Source of the DNA: Chromohalobacter israelensis | Lineage (GTDB): Bacteria; Pseudomonadota; Gammaproteobacteria; Pseudomonadales; Halomonadaceae | NCBI GenBank assembly: GCA_000761475.1 | Contig: JQNW01000003.1 | Span: forward strand, 1-64,000 | Length of the DNA: 64,000 bases | Direction: 5' to 3' | Shown here: positions 7,115 to 16,420 of the stretch, in pieces | How positions within the stretch are numbered: position 1 is the first letter of the stretch | How the letters are laid out: each line of letters begins with the position of its first letter | Translations under genes and position numbers: made by a program | The notes under the pieces: generated by a model | Told to the model about the DNA's origin: nothing | Database searches by the model: none | Seen by the model: the letters and a program-made list of their open reading frames with translations, nothing else

Positions 7115-8182
7115 TCAGGCCTCCGAAGTGACGTCGCCGTTCGACGGCGTGAAGAGTGCGCCGCGCGGCAGCTGCATGGTCAGACAGTGCAGGCTGCCAT
7201 GTTGGCGAATGACGGTGCGGCAGTCGATGGGGATGATGCTGCGTCCCGGAAAGGCACTGGCCAGTGCCGTCAGGGCCACGCCGTCGGCGGCGTCGGCATA
7301 GGTGGGCACCAGCACCGCGCCGTTGATGATCAGGAAGTTGGCATACGTGGCCGGCAGACGGTGGCCATCGTCCGGGTCGTGGCACGGCTGCGGCAGGGGC
7401 AGCGGAATCAGGCGATAGGCGCTGCCGTCGGCGCGACGCATGGCCTTGAGCTCGCTTTCCATCCGGGCGAGGGCCGGGTAGTGCGGATCGTCCGGATCCT
7501 CGCAGCGGACATAGGCGATGGTGTGTGCGTCGCAGAAACGCGCCAGTGTATCGATGTGGCTGTCGGTGTCATCGCCCTCGAGGTGGCCCTGCGTGAGCCA
7601 CAGGAAGCGTTCGACACCCAGATCGTCGCGCAAGCGCGCTTCGAGGTCCTCGCGGGTCAAGTCCGGGTTGCGGTTGGGGTTGAGCAGACACGCTTCGGTG
7701 ACCAGCAGGGTACCTTCGCCATCGCTGTCGATGGCACCGCCTTCCAGCACCAGGTCGCGTTGTTCGCAGGGCGCGGCATAAATGCCGATGTCCGCCAGGG
7801 CCGCGGTCAGGGCGTCATCACGCTGGGCGGGAAACTTGCCGCCCCAGCCGGTGAAGCGGTAATCCAGCAGCACCACCTCCGATTGCCGCTCCACGGCGAT
7901 GGGGCCGTGGTCGCGGGTCCAGGTGTCGTCGGCGGGGGCGACGATGAGTCGCCACTGCTTCGGGTGAATGCCCAGTTGCATGAAACGCGTGTCGAGACGT
8001 TGCCGCGTGGGCGCATCGGCGACGACGATCAACACCGGCTGGAAGCGGGTGATGGCGACCACGATGGCTTCCATGGTGGCTTCGATGCGTTCGAGCAGAG
8101 GCTCCCAGTCGCTTTCCGTGGTGGGCCAGGTGAGCTGAATGGCGTCCTGGGGATGCCATTCGGGGAACAGGCGTGGGAGCAT
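7115..8182 (-). CDS. aguA: agmatine deiminase
   Basis: This 355-residue enzyme of the peptidyl-arginine-deiminase fold converts agmatine to N-carbamoylputrescine and ammonia. Visible family marks are WTRDHGP (about 88-94), a GHLEGDDTDSHID block carrying the catalytic His and Asp, and the nucleophilic cysteine near the C-terminus (about C333, GSLHC). Length matches AguA. It is first in a two-gene unit with aguB and diverges from lolC across a 196-bp gap that must hold promoters for both directions. Confidence 0.93.
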   Translation of the reverse strand: MLPRLFPEWHPQDAIQLTWPTTESDWEPLLERIEATMEAIVVAITRFQPVLIVVADAPTRQRLDTRFMQLGIHPKQWRLIVAPADDTWTRDHGPIAVERQSEVVLLDYRFTGWGGKFPAQRDDALTAALADIGIYAAPCEQRDLVLEGGAIDSDGEGTLLVTEACLLNPNRNPDLTREDLEARLRDDLGVERFLWLTQGHLEGDDTDSHIDTLARFCDAHTIAYVRCEDPDDPHYPALARMESELKAMRRADGSAYRLIPLPLPQPCHDPDDGHRLPATYANFLIINGAVLVPTYADAADGVALTALASAFPGRSIIPIDCRTVIRQHGSLHCLTMQLPRGALFTPSNGDVTSEA

Positions 8183-8378
8183 TGCGGTCTCCTATGGGGA
8201 TTGGGGCGCCTCGGCGTCGAATGATCGCGGTGCGGGGTGGCCGCGGCATTTTAGTCTGCGCCGACACGGATGCAAGTGTCACGAAGGACCCACGGGCGGC
8301 CGATGCGGCGCCCTTCGATGGCTCATGCAGGAACGCGCAAAAACACGTACCATGAGCCCGGCTCATACCAAGGAATCG

Positions 8379-9626
8379 ATGTCGATGCTGGATCGCTTGC
8401 CGTTTCTTATCGGACTGCGCTACGTGCGCGCCAAACGTCGCAACCATTTTATTTCCTTCATTTCCCTCACTTCCATGCTCGGCCTGATGCTGGGGGTGGC
8501 GGTGCTGATTCTCGTGCTGTCGGTGATGAATGGTTTCGATCATGAACTGCGGACGCGGGTACTGGGCATGGTGCCGCATACCCGCATCGAAGCCCAGGGG
8601 GGCATGACGGACTGGAAGGCGCTCGCCGAACGCCTCGAGAAGCGTGATCACGTCATCGGTGCGGCCCCGTTCGTGCAACAGCAGGGGATGTTTTCCTCCG
8701 AGGGGCGCACGCAAGGCGCGATGGTCAACGGGATTCAACCGGACTATGAAAGCAAGGTCTCGATCATCGACGAGCACATGACGCGTGGCTCGCTGGATGA
8801 TCTGGCGCCCGGGGAGTGGCACGTGGTGCTGGGGGATCTGCTGGCGCGCAATCTCGGCGTGGGGGTCGGGGATCGCGTGACGCTGCTGGTGCCCGAGGCC
8901 TCGATCACACCGGGAGGCGTGTTCCCGCGGCTCAAGCGCTTCACCGTCAGCGGCATCTTCAAGGTGGGGGCCGACCTGGACGCCAACCTTGCCTATGCCA
9001 ACATCCAGGACATGCAGACGCTGGGACGCCTGGGCGACTCGGTGGAAGGCCTGCGTCTGGAACTGGACGACCTGTTTCAGGCAGGGCCGGTCACGCGCGC
9101 GATCGTGAACGACCTGGGGAGCGGCTATCGGGGGGTGGACTGGACCTACACCCAAGGCAATCTCTTCCAGGCCATCCAGATGGAAAAGCGCATGATCGGC
9201 TTGCTGCTGATGGTGATCGTCGCCGTGGCGGCATTCAATATCGTCTCCACGCTGGTCATGGTGGTGACCGACAAGCATGCCGACATCGCCATCCTGCGGA
9301 CCATCGGCGCCAAGCCGGGGACCATCATGCGCATCTTCATGGTGCAAGGCATGGCGATCGGCATCATCGGCATCGTCGTGGGGGTGTTGCTCGGCGTGGT
9401 GCTGGCGCTGTCCGTGTCGGATCTGATCGCCTGGTTCGAGGCGTTGACCGGTATCCACTTCCTGGACCCGAATGTCTATTTCATCAGCTACCTGCCCTCG
9501 CAACTTCAGTGGAGCGATGTGGGCATCATCGTGGGATCGGCCTTCGTGCTGACATTCCTGTCAACGCTGTATCCCGCCTGGCGGGCGGCGCGTATTCAAC
9601 CGGCCGAGGTATTGCGCTATGAGTGA
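8379..9626 (+). CDS. lolC: lipoprotein-releasing ABC transporter permease (LolC/LolE/LolF type)
   Basis: This 415-residue inner-membrane permease of the FtsX/MacB type extracts outer-membrane lipoproteins from the inner membrane and passes them to LolA. The family N-terminus (FIGLRYVRAKRRN) precedes transmembrane segment 1, then a large periplasmic domain (about 50-270), then three C-terminal segments. The start at 8379 is preferred because AAGGA lies four bases upstream; 8385 is also possible. The C-terminus overlaps lolD by 8 bp. Only one permease gene is present, so the transporter may be a LolF-type homodimer unless lolE lies elsewhere. Confidence 0.9.
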   Translation: MSMLDRLPFLIGLRYVRAKRRNHFISFISLTSMLGLMLGVAVLILVLSVMNGFDHELRTRVLGMVPHTRIEAQGGMTDWKALAERLEKRDHVIGAAPFVQQQGMFSSEGRTQGAMVNGIQPDYESKVSIIDEHMTRGSLDDLAPGEWHVVLGDLLARNLGVGVGDRVTLLVPEASITPGGVFPRLKRFTVSGIFKVGADLDANLAYANIQDMQTLGRLGDSVEGLRLELDDLFQAGPVTRAIVNDLGSGYRGVDWTYTQGNLFQAIQMEKRMIGLLLMVIVAVAAFNIVSTLVMVVTDKHADIAILRTIGAKPGTIMRIFMVQGMAIGIIGIVVGVLLGVVLALSVSDLIAWFEALTGIHFLDPNVYFISYLPSQLQWSDVGIIVGSAFVLTFLSTLYPAWRAARIQPAEVLRYE

Positions 9627-10350
9627 GGACACCGCGATGGCATCGAACGACACCCCGGCGTTCGCCAACAACGAGATCATGCTGAAGTGCGAGGGCCTGA
9701 CGCGCATTTATCGCGAAGGCCCGCAGGATGTCACCGTGCTCGATGCCTTGGAACTGGAAGTACGCGCCGGCGAGCGCGTCGCCGTCGTGGGCAGCTCGGG
9801 CTCGGGCAAGACGACGCTGCTCAATTTGCTGGGCGGGCTGGATCGCCCGAGTGCCGGCGAGGTGCGCATCGCCGGGCAGTCGCTTGCCGAGATGGGAGAG
9901 GCGGCGCTGGGCAGCTTCCGCAATCGACATATCGGCTTCGTCTATCAGTTCCACCATCTCCTGGCGGAGTTTTCGGCCCTGGAGAATGTCGCCATGCCCC
10001 TGCTCATCCGGGGGCAGACGCGCCAGGAGGCCCAGGTGCGGGCACGGGAAATTCTGGCGAAGGTGGGCATGGAAGCGCGCGGCGAGCATAAGCCGGGCGA
10101 ATTGTCCGGCGGCGAACGCCAGCGCGTCGCGATCGCCCGCGCCCTGGTGACCGATCCCAGCCTGGTGCTGATGGACGAGCCGACGGGCAACCTCGACCAG
10201 ACCACGGCAGGCCACATTCTGGCGCTGATGGACGGGCTTGCCGCGCAGAGCGCGTGTGCCTTCATCATCGTGACGCACGACCCCGGGCTGGCCGCGCATC
10301 AGGACCGGGTCATGCGTCTCGATCAGGGGCGCCTGAGCGAGGACGCATAG
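9619..10350 (+). CDS. lolD: lipoprotein-releasing system ATP-binding protein
   Basis: This 243-residue ABC ATPase drives lipoprotein release with the upstream permease. Walker A is at 58-65 (GSSGSGKT), the Q-loop YQFHHLL at about 109-115, the LSGGE signature at about 162-166 and Walker B LVLMDEP at about 182-188, followed by a switch His in VTHD. YQFHHLL and DEPTGNLD are typical of the LolD/MacB/FtsE group. It overlaps the permease gene by 8 bp, so translation is probably coupled. It is convergent with the DUF2062 gene, ending 4 bp away. Confidence 0.95.
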   Translation: MSEDTAMASNDTPAFANNEIMLKCEGLTRIYREGPQDVTVLDALELEVRAGERVAVVGSSGSGKTTLLNLLGGLDRPSAGEVRIAGQSLAEMGEAALGSFRNRHIGFVYQFHHLLAEFSALENVAMPLLIRGQTRQEAQVRAREILAKVGMEARGEHKPGELSGGERQRVAIARALVTDPSLVLMDEPTGNLDQTTAGHILALMDGLAAQSACAFIIVTHDPGLAAHQDRVMRLDQGRLSEDA

Positions 10351-10354
10351 CACT

Positions 10355-10882
10355 TCATGCCTGGCGCTGGCGGCGCTGCCGAGCGCGGCGCTTCCAGCTC
10401 CGGGCCACCTGCCAACGCCAGATCAGGCGAATCGTCAGGTTGCTCAGCAGCCCCACGACGATCGCCACCACGATCGACCCGGTCAGCAGGGCCGGCAGAA
10501 TGTCCGCCATCTTCTCGGCGATCCACGAGGTCGAAAGTCGGTCCGGCATGTGCCTGGCCGGCGTGTCGAGCAGCCAGGCGCCCACCCGATAGTTGAAATA
10601 GAAGATGACCGGCATGGTGAGCGGGTTGGTCAGCCACACGAGGCTGACCGACAGCGGGAGGTTGCAGCGCAAGAGCCAGGCACCGAACGCGGCGGCCAGC
10701 ATCTGCAAGGGAATCGGCAACAAGGCAACGAACAGCCCGACCATGAAAGCGTTGCCCACACTGCGGCGTGACAGCATCCATAGCGACGGATCGCCCAGCA
10801 GGTGATGCATGAAACGCAGCGATTTCTGGCGTCTCAGCGTTTCCGGCCGGGGCATGTAACGCTGCAGGAGTCGGCGAGGCAT
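10355..10882 (-). CDS. DUF2062 inner-membrane protein
   Basis: This 175-residue protein has a basic N-terminus (MPRRLLQRYMPRP), then three to four hydrophobic segments and a very basic Arg-rich C-terminus. The stretch NLPLSVSLVWLTNPLTMP is the recognisable core of DUF2062 proteins, which occur next to lol or comEC genes in many gammaproteobacteria. The function is unknown. The start at 10882 was chosen because MPRRxLxRYxP is the common family beginning; upstream in-frame ATGs at 10912 and 10948 lack better ribosome sites. It diverges from comEC. Confidence 0.8.
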   Translation of the reverse strand: MPRRLLQRYMPRPETLRRQKSLRFMHHLLGDPSLWMLSRRSVGNAFMVGLFVALLPIPLQMLAAAFGAWLLRCNLPLSVSLVWLTNPLTMPVIFYFNYRVGAWLLDTPARHMPDRLSTSWIAEKMADILPALLTGSIVVAIVVGLLSNLTIRLIWRWQVARSWKRRARQRRQRQA

Positions 10883-11005
10883 GGTCCACGGGCTATCGAA
10901 ATGTCGATTCATTATCCATACAACCCGATGCTCTCGCCATCGTTGCACGCAAGCCGGCGACGATCGATCATATATCCGTTTTTTCTAAATTGAAGGCTCG
11001 GACGG

Positions 11006-13282
11006 ATGCGGATCGGTTGGGCGATGCCGCTGGCGTTGTCGGCCCTGGTCGGTAGCGTCTGGGGCGGGTGGGGCGTGTCGAGCGCCGCGGCGCCGTGGGG
11101 GCTGCTGTGCCTGCTGGCACTGATTCATGCTCGCTGGCGCGGACTGGCGATGCTGCTGGTGGCGGGGTGGTGTGCGCTGAATGTTGCCGGACAAGCGGCG
11201 GGCGAACTTCCCGACGGGCTGGCGCGTCAGGATGTCACGCTCGAGGGGCGGGTGACACAGGTGAGCCGCGATCGCGGGCTGGCCAAGCTGCGCCTCGCGG
11301 TCGAGCGCTGCGTGCCCCGGACAGCGGGATTGCCGCCTTGCGCGCGCCTGTCACGGGTACGCCTCTCCTGGTACGACGCGCCCGCGCTGCGTGTCGGCGA
11401 TCAGTGGCGCCTGACGGCGCGCCTGCGCCCGCCGCAAGGCTTCGCCAACGGCTATGGTTTCGACTATGCCGCATGGCTGTGGCGTGAAGGCATCCAGGCG
11501 ACGGGCTATGTGCGTGATGCCGCGTCCGCGCAGCGCCTCCAGGCGGCCCCCGCCGACCTGCGCGAGACGGGGCTGGCATTTCTGGAGGCACGTGCGTTGT
11601 CGCCGCTCGGCAAGCGCTGGCTGGCGGCATTGACCCTCGGCGCCGGCGAGCGGTTGATCCAGGACGACTGGGATCTGCTCAACGCCACCGGTACCACGCA
11701 CCTCATGGTGATCTCGGGGTTGCATGTCGGCCTGGTGACGAGCGTCGCGCTCTGTCTGTTACGCCTTCTGGCGCGCGTGGTGACGCCGGGACGCTGGCGA
11801 CTCGCGGCCTGGCCGTGGTGGCTGGCCGGGGCGGCAGCACTGGGGTATGCCGGTCTGGCGGGTTTCGAGCCGCCGGCCCTGCGCGCCACGGTGATGGCGC
11901 TGCTGGGGTTGTGGGTGGCCAGCGGTCGCCATGCGCCCGGCCCCTGGCAGGCCTGGTGGCTGGCATTGCTGGTGGTCGTCACGGGCGACCCGTTGACGGT
12001 GTGGCAGCCCGGGCTCTGGCTGTCGTTCCTGGCGGTAGGGGTGTTGATCGCCGCCTGGCAGGGCAGGCCGGTGCCGCGCGGCGCGAGGGGATGGCTGGTC
12101 GCCCTGGTACGCTCGCAATGCCTGCTGGCGCCCTTCATGGCGGCGGCCGTGCTGGTGGGCTTCGAACGCTTGTCGCCGGCCGCGCCCTTGATCAACCTGG
12201 TTGCCGTGCCCCTGGTGGGAAGCCTGATGGTACCGCTGGGACTGGCGGGGTGGGCCCTGGCCTGGTCGCCGGGGCTGGCCATGTTGCCCTGGCGGGCCTT
12301 CGATGCCCTGGCCCAGCTCGTCTGGCAAGGGCTCGCGTGGATGGGCGAAATCGTGCCATCGTGGTTGCCACCGGGCGAGGAAATCCCGACCCTGGCGTTG
12401 CTGCTGGCCGCCTGGGGGGGAGCATGGCTGATGCCGGGGCTTGCGCGGTCCGTTCGTCTGTGGGCCTCGCTGAGCCTGATCGCTCTGGCACTGACCTGGC
12501 AGCCGTCGACGATTCCGCCGGGGCGGGTCGTGGTCATCGTCCACGATGTGGGGCAGGGGCAACTGGTCGAACTGCGCAGTGCCACGCAACGCATGCTGTT
12601 CGATACGGGACCGCGTTACGGCTCGGGGTTCGCCCCCGCCGCCACGTTGTGGCCGCCGGGGCGTCGCTTCGACGATGTCATCGTCAGTCACAGCGATCGC
12701 GACCATGCCGGCGGCGTGGCCACGTTACGCGACATGCATCATGTCGGGCGCTGGTGGGGGCCGCCGAACATGGCGGTGGGCGTTGCCACGCACGCCTGCC
12801 GCCAGGGCGTGACCTGGCGGCGCGACGAGGTGAGTTATCGGTTCTTGTCGCCGCGTTCCGGTGATTCGGCATTGAGCGACAATGATCGCTCCTGCGTGCT
12901 GAGCGTGACGGCCGGCGGGCAGCGCTTGCTGATCATGGGGGATGCCGGCACCACCATCGAGCGTCGTCTGCTGCGAGACGCCGAGCGCCCGCTGACGGTG
13001 CTGATCGCCGGCCACCACGGCAGCCGTACGAGTTCATCGCCGGCCTTCGTCGCGCGGGTACGTCCTCGGCATGTGATCTTCAGCGCCGGCCGCGACAATG
13101 CCCATGGCCATCCTCATCCCGAGGTGGTGCGCCGTTTCCGGCGCGCCGGGAGCTGTCTGTGGAATACCGCCGTCGACGGCGCGCTGCGTTTCACCCTGGG
13201 CGAGGCTCCGTTGCGCATGCGGCCCGCGCGCCCGCCCGGCGGTGTCGAAGGGCCGTGCATTGGGGTAGAATCCGGCGATTGA
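11006..13282 (+). CDS. comEC: ComEC/Rec2-type DNA uptake channel protein
   Basis: This 758-residue polytopic membrane protein forms the inner-membrane channel for single-stranded DNA in natural transformation. An N-terminal soluble domain (about 55-175, with CVPRTAG and DQWRLTARLRPP) leads to the competence membrane domain, which contains HLMVISGLHVGL, and ends in a metallo-beta-lactamase-like domain (about 505-740) with HDVGQGQ, a DTG metal-binding turn and SHSDRDHAGG. The length is usual. It precedes msbA on the same strand, and a -10-like TAGAAT near its end (13266-13271) could start msbA transcription. Other competence genes are not in the window. Confidence 0.92.
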   Translation: MRIGWAMPLALSALVGSVWGGWGVSSAAAPWGLLCLLALIHARWRGLAMLLVAGWCALNVAGQAAGELPDGLARQDVTLEGRVTQVSRDRGLAKLRLAVERCVPRTAGLPPCARLSRVRLSWYDAPALRVGDQWRLTARLRPPQGFANGYGFDYAAWLWREGIQATGYVRDAASAQRLQAAPADLRETGLAFLEARALSPLGKRWLAALTLGAGERLIQDDWDLLNATGTTHLMVISGLHVGLVTSVALCLLRLLARVVTPGRWRLAAWPWWLAGAAALGYAGLAGFEPPALRATVMALLGLWVASGRHAPGPWQAWWLALLVVVTGDPLTVWQPGLWLSFLAVGVLIAAWQGRPVPRGARGWLVALVRSQCLLAPFMAAAVLVGFERLSPAAPLINLVAVPLVGSLMVPLGLAGWALAWSPGLAMLPWRAFDALAQLVWQGLAWMGEIVPSWLPPGEEIPTLALLLAAWGGAWLMPGLARSVRLWASLSLIALALTWQPSTIPPGRVVVIVHDVGQGQLVELRSATQRMLFDTGPRYGSGFAPAATLWPPGRRFDDVIVSHSDRDHAGGVATLRDMHHVGRWWGPPNMAVGVATHACRQGVTWRRDEVSYRFLSPRSGDSALSDNDRSCVLSVTAGGQRLLIMGDAGTTIERRLLRDAERPLTVLIAGHHGSRTSSSPAFVARVRPRHVIFSAGRDNAHGHPHPEVVRRFRRAGSCLWNTAVDGALRFTLGEAPLRMRPARPPGGVEGPCIGVESGD

Positions 13283-13463
13283 GCGGTCACCCCTCGTATC
13301 TCGTGTGGCATCGCTCTACATGCAGAGCCGGGCGAGCGTCGCCGATGGCCATGCATGGCGCTCGGGACGGTGGCGAAGGGCTGCCATCCGGGCGTCATGC
13401 AGCGACTTCAGTATTTGCCCCCCGGAGATGGGGCGAGCAAGCCTCTCGACAAGCGGAGACGCC

Positions 13464-15203
13464 GTGAGAAACGCTACCAGTTGGTCCCTTTACCGTCGCT
13501 TGCTGAGTTACGTCAGACCGTATTGGAAGGCATTCCTGGCCGCCGTGGTGGGCTATGCCATCTATGCGGCCTCGAGCACCGCGCTCGCGGAGATGATGAA
13601 GCGTCTGATCGACGGCATTCAGAATCCCGATGCGGCATTTCGTCTCATGCTGCCCCTGTTCGTGATCGGCATGTTCGCGGCGCGTGGCGTGGGAACCTTC
13701 CTGGGCACCTATTACATGAGCGACGTGGCCCGTAACGTGGTGCATGCACTGCGCTGCGAGGTCTTCAATCACATGCTGCGCCTGCCGGGGCGTTTCTTCG
13801 ACATGCACTCGAGCGGTCATCTGCTCTCGCGCGTCACCTACCATGTCGAACAGGTCACCGGGGCGGCCACCAACGCGATCACCATCATCCTGCGCGAAGG
13901 GCTGTTCGTGATCGGTCTGGTCAGCTATCTGCTGTGGACCAACTGGATGCTGACGCTCATCTTCATGGCCGTCACCCCGTTGATCGGGCTGGTCGTCAAT
14001 TACACCAGCAAGCGTTTCCGCCGCTTGTCGCGGCGCATACAGAATTCCATGGGCGATGTCACTCATGTGGCGTCCGAGGCACTGTCGGGGTATCGCGTGG
14101 TGCGTACCCACGGTGCCGAAGCCTACGAAAAGGCCCGCTTCGCCGAGGCCAGCGATTACAACCGCGAACAGAGCATGAAGGTGGCCCTGACCAAGGCGGT
14201 GAGCACGCCGGTCATTCAGCTGCTGGTGGCGCTTTCCCTGGCGGGGCTGGTATGGCTGGCGATGTCGCCGGCACTCATGGCGTCGATGACGCCGGGCGAG
14301 TTCGTGGCCTTCATCACCGCTGCCTCGTTGATGGCCAAGCCGGTACGCCAGTTGACCGAAGTCAACAGCACGATCCAGAAAGGGCTTTCCGCCTCCCAGG
14401 AATTGTTCGGCCTGCTCGAACAGCCGCCCGAGGTCGACGAAGGCAGCTACGTGCCGGCGCGCATCGACGGTCGTGTCCGCTTCGAGGGTGTGCGCTTTCG
14501 TTACGGCGAGGATCAGGCGGAAGTGCTCAAGGGCATCGACCTGGACGTGCCCCAGGGCGAGATGATTGCCATCGTGGGGCGTTCCGGCAGCGGCAAGTCG
14601 ACGCTGGTCAGCCTGATGCCGCGCTTCTATCGGCCCACCGAAGGCCGGGTGCTGCTGGATGACGTGGATATCCAGGAATACGCGCTGTCACCGCTGCGTC
14701 AGCGTATCGCCCTGGTGTCCCAGCAAGTCACGCTGTTCAATACCACCATCGCCGCCAATATCGCCTACGGCCATCCCGACGCCGATCGCGAGGCGGTCGA
14801 GAGCGCGGCACGTTCCGCCTACGCGCACGAGTTCATCGAGCGCTTGCCCAACGGTTACGATACCGTCGTCGGCGACAATGGCGTTATGCTGTCCGGTGGC
14901 CAGCGGCAGCGCCTGGCCATCGCGCGGGCTATCTTCAAGGATGCACCGCTGCTGGTGCTCGACGAAGCGACATCGGCGCTGGATACCGAGTCCGAGCGCT
15001 ATATCCAGCAGGCGCTGGAACGGGTGTGCCGGGGACGCACGACCTTCGTCATCGCGCATCGCCTGTCGACCATCGAACGTGCCGATCGCATCCTGGTCAT
15101 GGAGCAGGGCGAAATCATCGAGAGCGGCACGCATGGCGAACTGTTGGCCCAAGACGGTGCCTATGCGGCGCTTCATCAACTGCAATTCCAGGAGGCCGAG
15201 TGA
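13464..15203 (+). CDS. msbA: lipid A export ATP-binding/permease
   Basis: This 579-residue half-transporter flips lipid A-core from the inner to the outer face of the inner membrane. Six membrane segments occupy the first 310 or so residues. The ATPase domain shows Walker A GRSGSGKS (about 372-379), signature LSGGQ (about 476) and Walker B VLDEATSALD. The start is GTG 13464, with GGAG five bases before it; the open frame upstream has no family sequence. It overlaps lpxK by 4 bp (GTGA), so the two lipid A genes are co-translated, as in E. coli. In Pseudomonas this position holds exbB and exbD. Confidence 0.93.
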   Translation: MRNATSWSLYRRLLSYVRPYWKAFLAAVVGYAIYAASSTALAEMMKRLIDGIQNPDAAFRLMLPLFVIGMFAARGVGTFLGTYYMSDVARNVVHALRCEVFNHMLRLPGRFFDMHSSGHLLSRVTYHVEQVTGAATNAITIILREGLFVIGLVSYLLWTNWMLTLIFMAVTPLIGLVVNYTSKRFRRLSRRIQNSMGDVTHVASEALSGYRVVRTHGAEAYEKARFAEASDYNREQSMKVALTKAVSTPVIQLLVALSLAGLVWLAMSPALMASMTPGEFVAFITAASLMAKPVRQLTEVNSTIQKGLSASQELFGLLEQPPEVDEGSYVPARIDGRVRFEGVRFRYGEDQAEVLKGIDLDVPQGEMIAIVGRSGSGKSTLVSLMPRFYRPTEGRVLLDDVDIQEYALSPLRQRIALVSQQVTLFNTTIAANIAYGHPDADREAVESAARSAYAHEFIERLPNGYDTVVGDNGVMLSGGQRQRLAIARAIFKDAPLLVLDEATSALDTESERYIQQALERVCRGRTTFVIAHRLSTIERADRILVMEQGEIIESGTHGELLAQDGAYAALHQLQFQEAE

Positions 15204-16192
15204 GTCGCTTGCAGGATGCCTGGTACCGCGACGCGGCCTGGCTCGTACCGTTGCGTCCCTTGGCGGGGCTCTACGCCCAGGTCATGAGTGCGCGACGTAG
15301 AGCCTATCAGCGTGGCACGAAGAAAGTCTGGACACCCCCGGTGCCGTTGATCGTGATCGGCAACTTGTCCGTGGGTGGCACCGGCAAGTCACCTCTGGTG
15401 GCTTGGATGGGGCGCTGGTTACGAGAGCGCGGCTGGCACCCGGGCATCGTGTCGCGGGGATATGGCGGCCATGCACATCGTTATCCGCTGTACGTCACGC
15501 CGGAAACCTCGCCCGTGGAAGCGGGGGACGAGCCGGTCATGCTCGCGGCGCAGACAGGACTGCCCGTGGCGGTCGACCCCGATCGTCCGCGTGCCGCGCG
15601 CAAGCTGATCGCCGCGGGGTGCGACATCCTGCTGTCCGACGATGGTCTGCAGCACCTGGCGATGGGACGCGACATCGAACTGGTGGTCGTGGACGGCGCA
15701 AGAGGGTTCGGCAATGGCCGTTGCCTGCCCGCCGGGCCGCTGCGCGAGCCGCTGTCGCGCCTGCATGAAGTGGATGCGGTGATCGGCAACGGCGCCCTCG
15801 AGCAGGACCTTCCCGTGCCTCATCACGGCATGCGCCTGGTGCCCTCGCGCTGGCGGCATCTGATCGACGATGTCTGCTACCCCATCGAGGGGCGTCCCTT
15901 CAACGGCCGTGTGCACGCGCTGGCGGGCATCGGCCATCCCACGCGGTTTTTCGATACCCTCAAGACGCTGGACGTCGAATTCGATCCCTGTCCGCTGGCC
16001 GATCATCATCGATTCGATGCCGCCGATCTTCAATTTTCCGATAACCGGCCGGTCGTGATGACGGCCAAGGACGCGGTCAAATGCCGGCCCTTCGCTCATG
16101 AACGTTGCTGGGTGCTCGATGTGGAAGCGCATCCCGACGCCGCATTCGTGACATGGCTGGAGGGTCGCTTGGCGGCGCTGACCGAGAGGTGA
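15200..16192 (+). CDS. lpxK: tetraacyldisaccharide 4'-kinase
   Basis: This 330-residue membrane-associated P-loop kinase phosphorylates the 4' position of the lipid A disaccharide. The N-terminal hydrophobic segment and GNLSVGGTGKS P-loop (about 53-63) are characteristic, as are RGYGG and the DDGLQH block with catalytic Asp and His. The start is GTG 15200, overlapping the msbA stop, with GGAGG four bases upstream. It is followed 3 bp later by a Trm112-like gene, so it is part of the msbA-lpxK-ycaR-kdsB-ptp-murB operon. Confidence 0.94.
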   Translation: MSRLQDAWYRDAAWLVPLRPLAGLYAQVMSARRRAYQRGTKKVWTPPVPLIVIGNLSVGGTGKSPLVAWMGRWLRERGWHPGIVSRGYGGHAHRYPLYVTPETSPVEAGDEPVMLAAQTGLPVAVDPDRPRAARKLIAAGCDILLSDDGLQHLAMGRDIELVVVDGARGFGNGRCLPAGPLREPLSRLHEVDAVIGNGALEQDLPVPHHGMRLVPSRWRHLIDDVCYPIEGRPFNGRVHALAGIGHPTRFFDTLKTLDVEFDPCPLADHHRFDAADLQFSDNRPVVMTAKDAVKCRPFAHERCWVLDVEAHPDAAFVTWLEGRLAALTER

Positions 16193-16195
16193 TGC

Positions 16196-16420
16196 ATGGA
16201 TAAGGAATTGCTGGCGATGCTGGTCTGCCCCCGCTGTCAGGGCAAGCTGAAGTACGACCGCGAACGTGCGGAACTCAAATGCCACTTCGATGGACTGGCG
16301 TTTCCCATCGAGGACGAGATTCCGGTGATGCTCGAAGAGCAGGCGCGCCACATGGATGCCGACGAAAAGCTGGGCAAGTCGCCGAAGGCGCCGGGCGAGG
16401 CGCGGGATGCCACGTCATGA
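16196..16420 (+). CDS. ycaR: Trm112/YcaR family zinc-ribbon-like protein
   Basis: This 74-residue small protein has the YcaR core: [10 protein letters not shown], a later single cysteine in [11 protein letters not shown], and IEDEIPVML. Family members may bind zinc and, in eukaryotes, activate methyltransferases; the bacterial role is not settled. The place between lpxK and kdsB is the conserved gammaproteobacterial position. The C-terminal 20 residues are charged and variable. Its stop overlaps the kdsB start by three bases. Confidence 0.9.
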   Translation: MDKELLAMLVCPRCQGKLKYDRERAELKCHFDGLAFPIEDEIPVMLEEQARHMDADEKLGKSPKAPGEARDATS

